DNA of 64,000 nt from Nemertoderma westbladi (GCA_032718475.1 JAUCBJ010006756.1:37075-101074); one strand, 5' to 3'. Positions 11,908-25,200 are shown, counted from the stretch's first letter. Translations and numbers: made by a program. The notes: generated from the letters alone by a model not told the origin.

Positions 11908-13069
11908 CGTTGTCTCTTCCATTTGAAATAAAAAGTCGGTTCCTTATCGGGCCGCTAGGCCCGTCACTAGTTAGGAACCGAGAGGTTCATTACTGTAAGA
12001 ATTGTTGGCTGATTGACTGGCTGGCTGACTGACTGACTGATCTACAGCCAAAACTACTCTAATGATTTTGATGAAATTTTCAGAGCAGCTAGATACCGCG
12101 ATTCTAAGGTCCCTGGCGTGATCGGCTACTCCGTCCATAGCCTCTGGGCTCGAAAAATAGAGATAAACGAAAAAACGCCATAGGCGCAATGGTAAAATAA
12201 CACCAATGACAGCTGGTGTCCTGATGAAAAATGGCTTATGTAATGCAATTCTACACAAGGCTTATAAATCGATGAGGTTGCCAAGATTATTATACTTAGT
12301 ACACCCATACTGTTTGTTTAGGCCCTACCAACCACTCACCACTCTCTGGCAAAGCAAACATTAACTGGTTGGTTTAGTTTGAAATCTAGTATCGCCTCAG
12401 CTGAATAACTCTTCCCAATGCATTCTAGGGGAGTATCCAAGTTTCTCCCTCTGCTAATGTAAGCTGAATGACTGAAGTACACAGTGTGTTGGCTACATTA
12501 ATGCCAACATTATTGCAAAATGTTTTAGTGTTGGATTACTCTCTGTCAGTCTCCCCTTCAGAACATTGTATAGGGAATTTACTTTAGTTTACTCTACTGT
12601 GCCATTCAGCTGAATGGATTTGAGCGATTGCCAAGTACAGAGTTGGCATAGGCAAAGACATCAAATATTATTAAAAATATACTTTTTCCATGTTTTTTTT
12701 TCTGACCAAAAATTTCAAAAAAAAATTTTTCGTAGCCAGTACTGCCAATCGATTCGCCATCAAAAATAACGCAAAAATTTTTTTTTCCAAAATTTTAAAT
12801 TACTGTAAATTTTTGGCGACTGGGGGGGGGGGGGGTCAATTTTTTTCGATCCGCTATAACTCCGGAACGCTTTGTTCAAATTCGATGGGGTTTTCATTTT
12901 TCAACTTAATTCGATGTCCTCTTTCAGCCTATCCATATTTCGAAAACCCAAACAGCGCCGTTCAAAAATTAATTTTTTCTAGTTCTAGAATTTTACAAAT
13001 TTCAAAAAAGTTGCAGTATTTTATTTACGCCTTTACGGAATTCGATAGCGTTTTCGATTTTTATATTAA

Positions 13070-14623
13070 CCCTATTAAACCCGGGGGGGGGGGTCAATAT
13101 GACCCCTCCCGTGGTTTTTTTATTATAATTCTGAAACAAACGCAGTTGGGAATCTGAAATTTTATGACTTTTCCTAAAAATCTATTGTCTTCCTAGTAGT
13201 GAAAACCGTTTTCAAAAATATTGGGTACTTTTCGAGTTATAGCACCATTTTTTAACCCTACTTTTGGCACTTTTTTGAGACGTTTTTTGAAAATTACATT
13301 TCATTAAATATGAATTGTAACATCTCTATTTTTGATTTACACCGGTTTTTTGGTGTTAGAAATTAGATGGAATTCATATAAATTGATTTAGAAATTTCAA
13401 ACTTGTTTTTTCGGTGGGTGCCAAATTTTGGTGCCAGCACCAAATTTTGAATTATGTCAATTTTGTAAATTGATTGTTTGAAACTTGTTTTTTACGCAAT
13501 TGGGGTTTTTTGGGGTTCTGGATTCGATGAAATATATACGAGTTGCACCAAGCGTATCAAACTTGTATTTTTCGGTGCTGTGTGCAAATTTTGGTGCTAG
13601 CACGAAATTTTGAAAATTCATTCGATAGATAAAATTGCTTGTGACAATTTATTTCTTGCGTTTTAGAGGTTTATGGCTGTTCTGAATTCAATGGAATAAA
13701 TAATTATCGAACTAGACATCTCAAACTTATATTTTTCGGATGTGGGTGCAAAATGTGGTGCTAGCACCAAATTTTGAAAACCATCAAATATATCAATTGA
13801 TTGTGTCACCTTGTTTCTTGCGTTATACGGGTTTGTGATGGTTCTGAATTCAATGGAATCAGTAAAAATTTCATAAGAGTTCTCAAACTGGTATTTTTCG
13901 CCAGTGGGTGAAAATTGTTGTGCCAGCACCAAATTTTGGAAAATATGCAAATTTATCAGTAGATAGTATCACCTTGTTTCTTGCGTTATACGGGTTTATG
14001 AGGGTCCTGAATCCGATGGAATCCATAAAAACAGCACTGGACATCGCAAACTTGTACTTTTTGGTGATGGGTACGAAATTTGGTGCTAGCACCAAAATTT
14101 GCCAAATTACGCCGAAAAATACAAGTATCAATGATCTGGCATATTAGAAATGTATTCCATTAGAATCAGCGCTCTCGAAAACCTGAAAATGTGAATTTAT
14201 AGCATCGTATAAGTGAATTAAAAATTTTGTGTTCTACCTGAAAAGTGCTGGTTACTTGTTTTTTTCATTTTTTTCCTACGCAGAGAGGACTAAACGGCCA
14301 TTTATAGTAATCATATCATTTTTAAATATTTTCCAATGTATTTTGCACCCCAGAAAACCTGTATTGAAAAATAATTAGCCGAAAATGTAACTTTCAAATT
14401 TTGTGAAAATTGTGCACTACTTGTAATTTTGGTGCTGCAATAGAACCACCCCAGTACATTTTTTCGAAAATTTTTTTTTTCGGTCGGATCCAGACAAGTG
14501 ATACCTACGTACAAACAAAAAATCAGACGTTTTCGTAAATATTTGTAGATTTTAGAGGGGGGGGGGTCAATATGACCCCCTCCCGGTATTTGTACAGCAT
14601 TTTATAGCCCGGTACTAATAGGG
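13070..14623. mobile_element. piggyBac-like non-autonomous element (1,554 bp)
   Basis: It is flanked by TTAA at 13066-13069 and 14624-14627. Ends are CCCTATTAAACCCGGG on the left and, read inward from the right, CCCTATTAGTACCGGG. Both subterminal zones carry a G run, then TCAATATGA, then a C run, a near-perfect palindrome (about 13083-13112 and 14558-14587). The empty site, TTATATTAAACGCAA, is present at the same place in the sister copies near 8745 and 16115 (one base different near 3750), which proves insertion and TTAA duplication. No transposase is encoded. TTAA targeting with CCC-starting ends is known for piggyBac; the assignment is inference. Confidence 0.8.
13330..14110. repeat. About 163-bp tandem repeats inside the TTAA element
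   Basis: TTTCTTGCGTTATACGGG recurs at about 13814 and 13977, with more diverged copies near 13650 and 13485, a spacing of 162-165 bp. Every unit ends in a palindromic segment GGTGCTAGCACC (sometimes GGTGCCAGCACC) flanked by AAATTTTG, able to fold as a hairpin of about 24-28 nt. Minus-strand frames at 13663-13950 and 13883-14131 are translations of this repeat. Confidence 0.75.
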
Positions 14624-15030
14624 TTAAACGCAATATCCTGAATCTCACTACCCTAGTTTCGCGTCACCAATGCCAAGACTTCATATTTTTTGAGGAAAAT
14701 TTTTCTAGAATAATTTTTATTTAATTACATTTATAGCGATTTCTTATTACTGGTTCCACATGAATTGATGGAGTTTTCAATTTATTAACTAAACACGATA
14801 TCGCGCATCGCACCAGCGAGGTTTCGAAATTCCAAAACGAGGTCTTCACTAGTTGCAGGTCGATTTTGTTCTAGAATTGAGCAACTAATAATAGATCGAA
14901 TTTATTAATAATTATTGTATGAAATATGATTGTATTTTTACATAATTATTAGTTCTATACTAATTCTCGTTGTCTCTTTTATTTAAAATAAAAAGTCGGT
15001 TCCTTATCGGGCCGCTAGGCCCGTCACTAG

Positions 15031-16524
15031 TTAGCAAGTCGTTAGACTTGATTACTGTAAGAATTGTTGACAGACTGGCTGACTGGCTGGCTGACTGGCT
15101 GGCTGACTGACTGATCTACAGCCAAAACTGCTCTTACGTATTTGATGAAATTTTCACAGCGACTAGATACCACGATTCTAAGGTCCCTGGTATGATCGGC
15201 TACTCCGTCCATAGCCTCTGGGCTCGAAAAATAGAGATAAACGAAAAAACGTCATAGGCGCAATGGTGAAATAACACCAATGACAGCTGGTGTCCTGATG
15301 AAAAATGGCTTATGTAATGCATTTCTACACAAGGCTTAGTAATAAATCGATGAGGTTGCCAAGATTATTATACTCAGTACAACCATACTGTTTGTATAGG
15401 CCACCACTCTCTGTCAAAGCAAACATTAACTGGGTGGTTTAGTTTGAAATCTAATATCGCCTCAGCTGAAGTACTCTTCCTAATGCAATCTATGGGAATA
15501 TCTCACTCTGCTAATGTAAGCTGAATGACTGTTACGTACACAGTGAGTTGGCTACATTAATGCCAACATTATTGCAAAATGTTTTATTGTTGGATTACTC
15601 TCTGTCAGACTCCCCTTCAGAACATTGTATAGGGAATTTACTTTAGTTTACTCTACTGTGCCATTCAGCTGAATGGATTTGAGCGATTGCCAAGTTACAG
15701 AGTTGGATCATTCTCTGACCATAGGCAAAGACATCAAATCTTTTTAAAAATGTTTTTTTTTCTGACCAAAAATTTAAAAAAAAAATTTTTCGTAGCCAGT
15801 ACTGCCAATCGATTCGCCATCAAAAATAACGCAAAAATTTTTTTTGCAAAATTTTAAATTACTGTAAATTTTTGGCGACTGGGGGGGTCAATTTTTTTCG
15901 ATCCGCTATAACTCCGGAACGCTTTGTCCAAATTCGATGGGGTTTTCATTTTTCAACTTAATTCGATGTCCTCTTTCAGCCTATCCATGTTTCGAAACCC
16001 CAAACAGCGCCGTTCAAAAATTAATTTTTTCTAGTTCTAGAATTTTACAAATTTCAAAAAAGTTGCAGTATTTTATAAACGCCTTTACGGAATTCGATAG
16101 CGTTTTCGATTTTTATATTAAACGCAATATCCTGAATCTCACTAGCCTAGTTTCGCGTCACCAATGCCAAGACTTCATACTTTTTGAGGAAAATCTTTCT
16201 AGAATAATTTTTATTTAATTACATTTATCGCGATTTCTTATTACTGGTTGCACATGAATTGATGGAGTTTTCAATTTATTAACTAAACTCGATATCGCGC
16301 ATCGCACCAGCGTGGTTTCGAAATTCCAAAACGAGGTCTTCACTAGTTGCAGGTCGATTTTGTTCTAGAATTGAGCAACTAATAATAGATCGAATTTATT
16401 AATAATTATTGTATGAAATATGATTGTATTTTTACATAATTATTAGTTCTGTACTAATTCTCGTTGTCTCTTTTCTTTAAAATAAAAAGTCGGTTCCTTA
16501 TCGGGCCGCTAGGCCCGTCAATAG
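15031..16524 (+). mobile_element. Helitron2-like element H7, chimeric ends
   Basis: The 5' end is of subfamily II (TTAGCAAGTCGTTAGACTTG) but the body and 3' end are of subfamily I (TCGGTTCCTTAT, hairpin CGGGCC-GCTA-GGCCCG). The terminus reads TCAATAG instead of TCACTAG. The length is 1,494 bp. It is the last member of the head-to-tail array; what follows is TATAGTTTATGCAG, not another 5' end. Confidence 0.65.
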
Positions 16525-16888
16525 TATAGTTTATGCAGATTGGACACTGTTGAAATCACTTGAACAACGAATTGGTGGGTGCTACACAACCCAATTGCTA
16601 TCAATATTGTTATTGTAATAATTCACGCGCCTATACTATACAGGGCAGGAAGCCTAATAACGAAAAACGCAGAGCGGAACATTGGGCAAAGTACCTTCTG
16701 TCCATTATTATTTTTAAATAGATTACGCGCCTATGCAGGGCAGCCTAATAATGAAAAACGCAAAATAAAACATTGAGCAAAGTACACAATAGTAGTATAT
16801 TGTATTTTAAAAAAACACTGTTTTAAAAAATGCAACTTCTACAATTCTTAACAAAATAAAGCAAAACAAACAAACGTGAGAAATAAGG
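16514..16888. repeat. Satellite-flanking spacer, copy 1
   Basis: These 375 bp lie between H7 and the 22-bp satellite and recur almost unchanged at 18872-19246 (offset 2,358). The spacer has an internal direct repeat of about 75 bp: ACGCGCCTAT at 16625 and 16735, followed by CAGGGCAG and AATAACGAAAAACGC or AATAATGAAAAACGC. The 65-codon plus frame at 16579-16776 is not supported as a gene. Confidence 0.8.
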
Positions 16889-18871
16889 ACATCTATGATG
16901 AATCCGTTCATCATCCATGATGGATCCGTCCATTATCCATGATGGATCCGTCCATTATCCATGATGGATCCGCCCAACATCCATGATGAATCCGTTCATC
17001 ATCCATGATGGATCCGTCCATTATCCATGATGGATCCGTCCATTATCCATGATGGATCCGCCCAACATCCATGATGGATCCGTCCAATAGAATCCGTTCA
17101 TTATCCATGATGGATCCGTCCAATATCCATGATGGATCCGCCCAACATCCATGATGGATCCGCCCAACATCCATGATGGATCCGTCCAATAGAATCCGTT
17201 CATTATCCATGATGGATCCGCCCAACATTCATGATGGATCCGCCCAACATTCATGATGGATCCGCCCAACATCCATGATGGATCCGTCCAACATTCATGA
17301 TGGATCCGCCCAACATCCATGATGGATCCGTCCAATATCCATGATGGATCCGTCCATTATCCATGATGGATCCGCCCAACATCCATGATGGATCCGTCCA
17401 TTATCCATGATGGATCCGCCCAACATCCATGATGGATCCGTCCAATAGAATCCGTTCATCATCCATGATTTATCCGTCCATTATCCATGATGGATCCGCC
17501 CAACATCCATGATGGATCCGTCCATTATCCATGATGGATCCGCCCAACATCCATGATGGATCCGTCCAATAGAATCCGTTCATCATCCATGATTTATCCG
17601 TCCATTATCCATGATGGATCCGTCCAACATCCATGATGGATCCGTCCATTATCCATGATGGATCCGCCCAACATCCATGATGGATCCGTCCAATAGAATC
17701 CGTTCATCATCCATGATTTATCCGTCCATTATCCATGATGGATCCGCCCAACATTCATGATGGATCCGCCCAACATCCATGATGGATCCGCCCAACATCC
17801 ATGATGGATCCGCCCAACATTCATGATGGATCCGCCCAACATCCATGATGGATCCGCCCAACATTCATGATGGATCCGCCCAACATCCATGATGGATCCG
17901 CCCAACATTCATGATGGATCCGCCCAACATCCATGATGGATCCGCCCAACATCCATGATGGATCCGCCCAACATCCATGATGGATCCGTCCAATAGAATC
18001 CGTTCATCATCCATGATTTATCCGTCCATTATCCATGATGGATCCGTCCATTATCCATGATGGATCCGTCCATTATCCATGATGGATCCGTCCAATAGAA
18101 TCCGTTCATCATCCATGATTTATCCGTCCATTATCCATGATGGATCCGCCCAACATCCATGATGGATCCGTCCATTATCCATGATGGATCCGCCCAACAT
18201 CCATGATGGATCCGTCCAATAGAATCCGTTCATCATCCATGATTTATCCGTCCATTATCCATGATGGATCCGTCCAACATCCATGATGGATCCGTCCATT
18301 ATCCATGATGGATCCGCCCAACATCCATGATGGATCCGTCCAATAGAATCCGTTCATCATCCATGATTTATCCGTCCATTATCCATGATGGATCCGCCCA
18401 ACATCCATGATGGATCCGCCCAACATCCATGATGGATCCGCCCAACATCCATGATGGATCCGTCCAATAGAATCCGTTCATCATCCATGATTTATCCGTC
18501 CATTATCCATGATGGATCCGCCCAACATCCATGATGGATCCGCCCAACATCCATGATGGATCCGTCCATTATCCATGATGGATCCGCCCAACATCCATGA
18601 TGGATCCGTCCAATAGAATCCGTTCATCATCCATGATTTATCCGTCCAACATTCATGATGGATCCGCCCAACATCCATGATGGATCCGCCCAACATCCAT
18701 GATGGATCCGTCCAATAGAATCCGTTCATCATCCATGATTTATCCGTCCATTATCCATGATGGATCCGTCCAACATTCATGATGGATCCGTCCAATAGAA
18801 TCCGTTCATCATCCATGATTTATCCGTCCATTATCCATGATGGATCCGCCCAACATCCATGATGGATCCGT
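16889..18871. repeat. 22-bp satellite, first block
   Basis: About 90 monomers of consensus CATCCATGATGGATCCGCCCAA. Each has an ATCCAT-G-ATGGAT dyad and a GGATCC (BamHI) palindrome. Variants differ in the linker: CGCCCAACATC, CGTCCATTATC, CGTCCAATATC. A 14-bp partial unit AGAATCCGTTCATC, usually followed by a monomer with TTTATCC, marks higher-order blocks. Confidence 0.95.
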
Positions 18872-19246
18872 CCCGTCAATAGTATAGTTTATGCAGATTG
18901 GACACTGTTGAAATCACTTGAACAACGAATTGGTGGGTGCTACACAACCCAATTGCTATCAATATTGTTATTGTAATAATTCACGCGCCTATACTATACA
19001 GGGCAGGAAGCCTAATAACGAAAAACGCAGAGCGGAACATTGGGCAAAGTACCTTCTGTACATTATTATTTTTAAATAGATTACGCGCCTATGCAGGGCA
19101 GCCTAATAATGAAAAACGCAAAATAAAACATTGAGCAAAGTACACAATAGTAGTATATTGTATTTTAAAAAAACACTGTTTTAAAAAATGCAACTTCTAC
19201 AATTCTTAACAAAATAAAGCAAAACAAACAAACGTGAGAAATAAGG
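18872..19246. repeat. Satellite-flanking spacer, copy 2
   Basis: A near-identical copy of 16514-16888 embedded within the satellite. Homology starts at CCCGTCAATAG, the right arm of the H7 3' hairpin plus its terminus, and continues into the same satellite start ACATCTATGATGAATCCG. I saw one base difference in the internal frame (GTCCATT against GTACATT). Confidence 0.85.
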
Positions 19247-22200
19247 ACATCTATGATGAATCCGTTCATCATCCATGATGGATCCGTCCATTATCCATGA
19301 TGGATCCGTCCATTATCCATGATGGATCCGCCCAACATCCATGATGAATCCGTTCATCATCCATGATGGATCCGTCCATTATCCATGATGGATCCGTCCA
19401 TTATCCATGATGGATCCGCCCAACATCCATGATGGATCCGTCCAATAGAATCCGTTCATTATCCATGATGGATCCGTCCAATATCCATGATGGATCCGCC
19501 CAACATCCATGATGGATCCGCCCAACATCCATGATGGATCCGTCCAATAGAATCCGTTCATTATCCATGATGGATCCGCCCAACATCCATGATGGATCCG
19601 TCCAACATCCATGATGGATCCGCCCAACATCCATGATGGATCCGTCCAACATTCATGATGGATCCGCCCAACATCCATGATGGATCCGTCCAATATCCAT
19701 GATGGATCCGTCCATTATCCATGATGGATCCGCCCAACATCCATGATGGATCCGTCCAATATCCATGATGGATCCGCCCAACATCCATGATGGATCCGTC
19801 CAATAGAATCCGTTCATCATCCATGATTTATCCGTCCATTATCCATGATGGATCCGCCCAACATCCATGATGGATCCGTCCATTATCCATGATGGATCCG
19901 CCCAACATCCATGATGGATCCGTCCAATAGAATCCGTTCATCATCCATGATTTATCCGTCCATTATCCATGATGGATCCGTCCAACATCCATGATGGATC
20001 CGTCCATTATCCATGATGGATCCGCCCAACATCCATGATGGATCCGTCCAATAGAATCCGTTCATCATCCATGATTTATCCGTCCATTATCCATGATGGA
20101 TCCGCCCAACATCCATGATGGATCCGCCCAACATCCATGATGGATCCGCCCAACATCCATGATGGATCCGCCCAACATCCATGATGGATCCGCCCAACAT
20201 CCATGATGGATCCGTCCAACATCCATGATGGATCCGCCCAACATCCATGATGGATCCGCCCAACATTCATGATGGATCCGCCCAACATCCATGATGGATC
20301 CGCCCAACATCCATGATGGATCCGCCCAACATCCATGATGGATCCGTCCAATAGAATCCGTTCATCATCCATGATTTATCCGTCCATTATCCATGATGGA
20401 TCCGTCCAATATCCATGATGGATCCGTCCATTATCCATGATGGATCCGTCCAATAGAATCCGTTCATCATCCATGATTTATCCGTCCATTATCCATGATG
20501 GATCCGCCCAACATCCATGATGGATCCGTCCATTATCCATGATGGATCCGCCCAACATCCATGATGGATCCGTCCAATAGAATCCGTTCATCATCCATGA
20601 TTTATCCGTCCATTATCCATGATGGATCCGTCCAACATCCATGATGGATCCGTCCATTATCCATGATGGATCCGCCCAACATCCATGATGGATCCGTCCA
20701 ATAGAATCCGTTCATCATCCATGATTTATCCGTCCATTATCCATGATGGATCCGCCCAACATCCATGATGGATCCGCCCAACATCCATGATGGATCCGTC
20801 CAATAGAATCCGTTCATCATCCATGATTTATCCGTCCATTATCCATGATGGATCCGTCCAACATCCATGATGGATCCGTCCAATAGAATCCGTTCATCAT
20901 CCATGATTTATCCGTCCATTATCCATGATGGATCCGCCCAACATCCATGATGGATCCGCCCAACATCCATGATGGATCCGTCCAATAGAATCCGTTCATC
21001 ATCCATGATTTATCCGTCCATTATCCATGATGGATCCGTCCAACATTCATGATGGATCCGTCCAATAGAATCCGTTCATCATCCATGATTTATCCGTCCA
21101 TTATCCATGATGGATCCGCCCAACATCCATGATGGATCCGCCCAACATCCATGATGGATCCGTCCAATAGAATCCGTTCATCATCCATGATTTATCCGTC
21201 CATTATCCATGATGGATCCGCCCAACATCCATGATGGATCCGTCCAACATCCATGATGGATCCGTCCAACATCCATGATGGATCCGTCCATTATCCATGA
21301 TGGATCCGTCCAATAGAATCCGTTCATCATCCATGATTTATCCGTCCATTATCCATGATGGATCCGTCCAACATCCATGATGGATCCGCCCAACATCCAT
21401 GATGGATCCGTCCATTATCCATGATGGATCCGCCCAACATCCATGATGGATCCGTCCAATATCCATGATGGATCCGTCCAATATCCATGATGGATCCGTC
21501 CAATAGAATCCGTTCATCATCCATGATTTATCCGTCCATTATCCATGATGGATCCGTCCAACATCCATGATGGATCCGTCCAATATCCATGATGGATCCG
21601 TCCAATATCCATGATGGATCCGTCCAATAGAATCCGTTCATCATCCATGATTTATCCGTCCATTATCCATGATGGATCCGTCCAATATCCATGATGGATC
21701 CGTCCAATATCCATGATGGATCCGTCCAATAGAATCCGTTCATCATCCATGATTTATCCGTCCATTATCCATGATGGATCCGTCCAATATCCATGATGGA
21801 TCCGTCCAATAGAATCCGTTCATCATCCATGATTTATCCGTCCATTATCCATGATGGATCCGTCCAACATCCATGATGGATCCGCCCAACATCCATGATG
21901 GATCCGTCCATTATCCATGATGGATCCGCCCAACATCCATGATGGATCCGTCCAATATCCATGATGGATCCGTCCAATAGAATCCGTTCATCATCCATGA
22001 TTTATCCGTCCATTATCCATGATGGATCCGTCCAACATCCATGATGGATCCGTCCAATATCCATGATGGATCCGTCCAATATCCATGATGGATCCGTCCA
22101 ATAGAATCCGTTCATCATCCATGATTTATCCGTCCATTATCCATGATGGATCCGTCCAATATCCATGATGGATCCGTCCAATATCCATGATGGATCCGTC

Positions 22201-25200
22201 CAATAGAATCCGTTCATCATCCATGATTTATCCGTCCATTATCCATGATGGATCCGCCCAACATCCATGATGGATCCGTCCAATATCCATGATGGATCCG
22301 TCCAATATCCATGATGGATCCGTCCAATAGAATCCGTTCATCATCCATGATTTATCCGTCCATTATCCATGATGGATCCGCCCAACATCCATGATGGATC
22401 CGCCCAACATCCATGATGGATCCGCCCAACATTCATGATGGATCCGCCCAACATCCATGATGGATCCGTCCAATAGAATCCGTTCATCATCCATGATTTA
22501 TCCGTCCATTATCCATGATGGATCCGTCCATTATCCATGATGGATCCGTCCAACATCCATGATGGATCCGTCCAATATCCATGATGGATCCGTCCATTAT
22601 CCATGATTTATCCGTCCATTATCCATGATGGATCCGTCCAATATCCATGATGGATCCGCCCAACATCCATGATGGATCCGCCCAACATTCATGATGGATC
22701 CGCCCAACATCCATGATGGATCCGTCCAATAGAATCCGTTCATCATCCATGATTTATCCGTCCATTATCCATGATTTATCCGTCCATTATCCATGATGGA
22801 TCCGCCCAACATCCATGATGGATCCGTCCAATATCCATGATGGATCCGTCCAATATCCATGATGGATCCGTCCAATAGAATCCGTTCATCATCCATGATT
22901 TATCCGTCCATTATCCATGATGGATCCGCCCAACATCCATGATGGATCCGCCCAACATCCATGATGGATCCGCCCAACATTCATGATGGATCCGCCCAAC
23001 ATCCATGATGGATCCGTCCAATAGAATCCGTTCATCATCCATGATTTATCCGTCCATTATCCATGATGGATCCGTCCAATAGAATCCGTTCATCATCCAT
23101 GATTTATCCGTCCATTATCCATGATGGATCCGCCCAACATCCATGATGGATCCGTCCAATATCCATGATGGATCCGTCCAATATCCATGATGGATCCGTC
23201 CAATAGAATCCGTTCATCATCCATGATTTATCCGTCCATTATCCATGATGGATCCGTCCAACATCCATGATGGATCCGTCCAATATCCATGATGGATCCG
23301 TCCATTATCCATGATGGATCCGTCCAACATCCATGATGGATCCGTCCAATATCCATGATGGATCCGTCCATTATCCATGATGGATCCGTCCAATAGAATC
23401 CGTTCATCATCCATGATTTATCCGTCCATTATCCATGATGGATCCGTCCAATATCCATGATGGATCCGTCCAACATCCATGATGGATCCGTCCAATAGAA
23501 TCCGTTCATCATCCATGATTTATCCGTCCATTATCCATGATGGATCCGTCCAACATCCATGATGGATCCGTCCAACATTCATGATGGATCCGTCCAATAG
23601 AATCCGTTCATCATCCATGATTTATCCGTCCATTATCCATGATGGATCCGTCCAACATCCATGATGGATCCGTCCAACATCCATGATGGATCCGTCCAAC
23701 ATCCATGATGGATCCGCCCAACATCCATGATGGATCCGCCCAACATTCATGATGGATCCGTCCAACATCCATGATGGATCCGTCCAATATCCATGATGGA
23801 TCCGTCCATTATCCATGATGGATCCGTCCAACATCCATGATGGATCCGTCCAATAGAATCCGTTCATCATCCATGATTTATCCGTCCATTATCCATGATG
23901 GATCCGTCCAACATCCATGATGGATCCGTCCAATATCCATGATGGATCCGTCCATTATCCATGATGGATCCGTCCAACATCCATGATGGATCCGTCCATT
24001 ATCCATGATGGATCCGTCCAATAGAATCCGTTCATCATCCATGATTTATCCGTCCATTATCCATGATGGATCCGTCCATTATCCATGATGGATCCGTCCA
24101 ACATCCATGATGGATCCGTCCATTATCCATGATGGATCCGTCCAATAGAATCCGTTCATCATCCATGATTTATCCGTCCATTATCCATGATGGATCCGTC
24201 CAACATCCATGATGGATCCGTCCAACATTCATGATGGATCCGTCCAATAGAATCCGTTCATCATCCATGATTTATCCGTCCATTATCCATGATGGATCCG
24301 TCCAACATTCATGATGGATCCGTCCAATAGAATCCGTTCATCATCCATGATTTATCCGCCCAACATCCATGATGGATCCGCCCAACATCCATGATGGATC
24401 CGTCCAATAGAATCCGTTCATCATCCATGATTTATCCGTCCATTATCCATGATGGATCCGCCCAACATCCATGATGGATCCGTCCATTATCCATGATGGA
24501 TCCGTCCATTATCCATGATGGATCCGTCCAACATCCATGATGGATCCGTCCAATATCCATGATGGATCCGTCCATTATCCATGATGGATCCGTCCAACAT
24601 CCATGATGGATCCGTCCATTATCCATGATGGATCCGTCCAATAGAATCCGTTCATCATCCATGATTTATCCGCCCAACATCCATGATGGATCCGCCCAAC
24701 ATCCATGATGGATCCGTCCAATAGAATCCGTTCATCATCCATGATTTATCCGTCCATTATCCATGATGGATCCGCCCAACATCCATGATGGATCCGTCCA
24801 ACATCCATGATGGATCCGTCCAATAGAATCCGTTCATCATCCATGATTTATCCGTCCATTATCCATGATGGATCCGCCCAACATCCATGATGGATCCGTC
24901 CAATATCCATGATGGATCCGTCCAACATCCATGATGGATCCGTCCAATATCCATGATGGATCCGTCCATTATCCATGATGGATCCGTCCAACATCCATGA
25001 TGGATCCGTCCAATATCCATGATGGATCCGTCCAACATCCATGATGGATCCGTCCAATAGAATCCGTTCATCATCCATGATTTATCCGTCCATTATCCAT
25101 GATGGATCCGTCCAATATCCATGATGGATCCGTCCAACATCCATGATGGATCCGTCCAACATTCATGATGGATCCGTCCAACATCCATGATGGATCCGTC

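Larger units (their letters stand above)
9158..11970 (+). mobile_element. Helitron2-like element H5, satellite-bearing
   Basis: It has the same 5' hairpin end as H4 and ends with TCGGTTCCTTAT, the CGGGCC-GCTA-GGCCCG hairpin and CACTAG at 11965-11970. It is 2,813 bp long because it carries the CACGTG repeats (10121-10460) and the decamer satellite (10461-11907) in place of the block that holds the G run in H4. The stretch 9810-10095 is shared with H2. Confidence 0.7.
11971..15030 (+). mobile_element. Helitron2-like element H6, split by a TTAA element
   Basis: The 5' end is TTAGGAACCGAGAGGTTC right after the CTAG of H5, and the 3' end is TCGGTTCCTTAT plus hairpin plus CACTAG at 15025-15030. 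It spans 3,060 bp; removing the inserted element and one TTAA (1,558 bp) leaves 1,502 bp, matching H3 and H4. The G run at 12822-12835 has 14 G, against 8 in H4 and 7 in H7. Confidence 0.72.

Noticed and set aside
6166-12258. Minus-strand frame starting MCRNALHKPFFIRTPAV in three Helitron-like copies
   Set aside because: It ends in the CTGACTGGCTGG microsatellite (SVSQPVSQ), is broken in H2, H4 and H7, and runs over the 5' terminal hairpin. It is likely shared non-coding sequence.
13663-14131. Two minus-strand frames containing YNARNKV
   Set aside because: Translations of the 163-bp tandem repeat; no transposase motif.
3569-16218. Plus-strand frame MGFSFFNLIRCPLSAYPCF in four copies
   Set aside because: AT-rich, no domain, interrupted by the TTAA element in one copy, and of similar divergence to flanking non-coding parts; repeat homology explains the conservation.
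16579-19134. 65-codon frame MLHNPIAINIVIVIIHAP present twice
   Set aside because: It is duplicated only because the spacer is duplicated; it contains an internal DNA repeat and no known domain.
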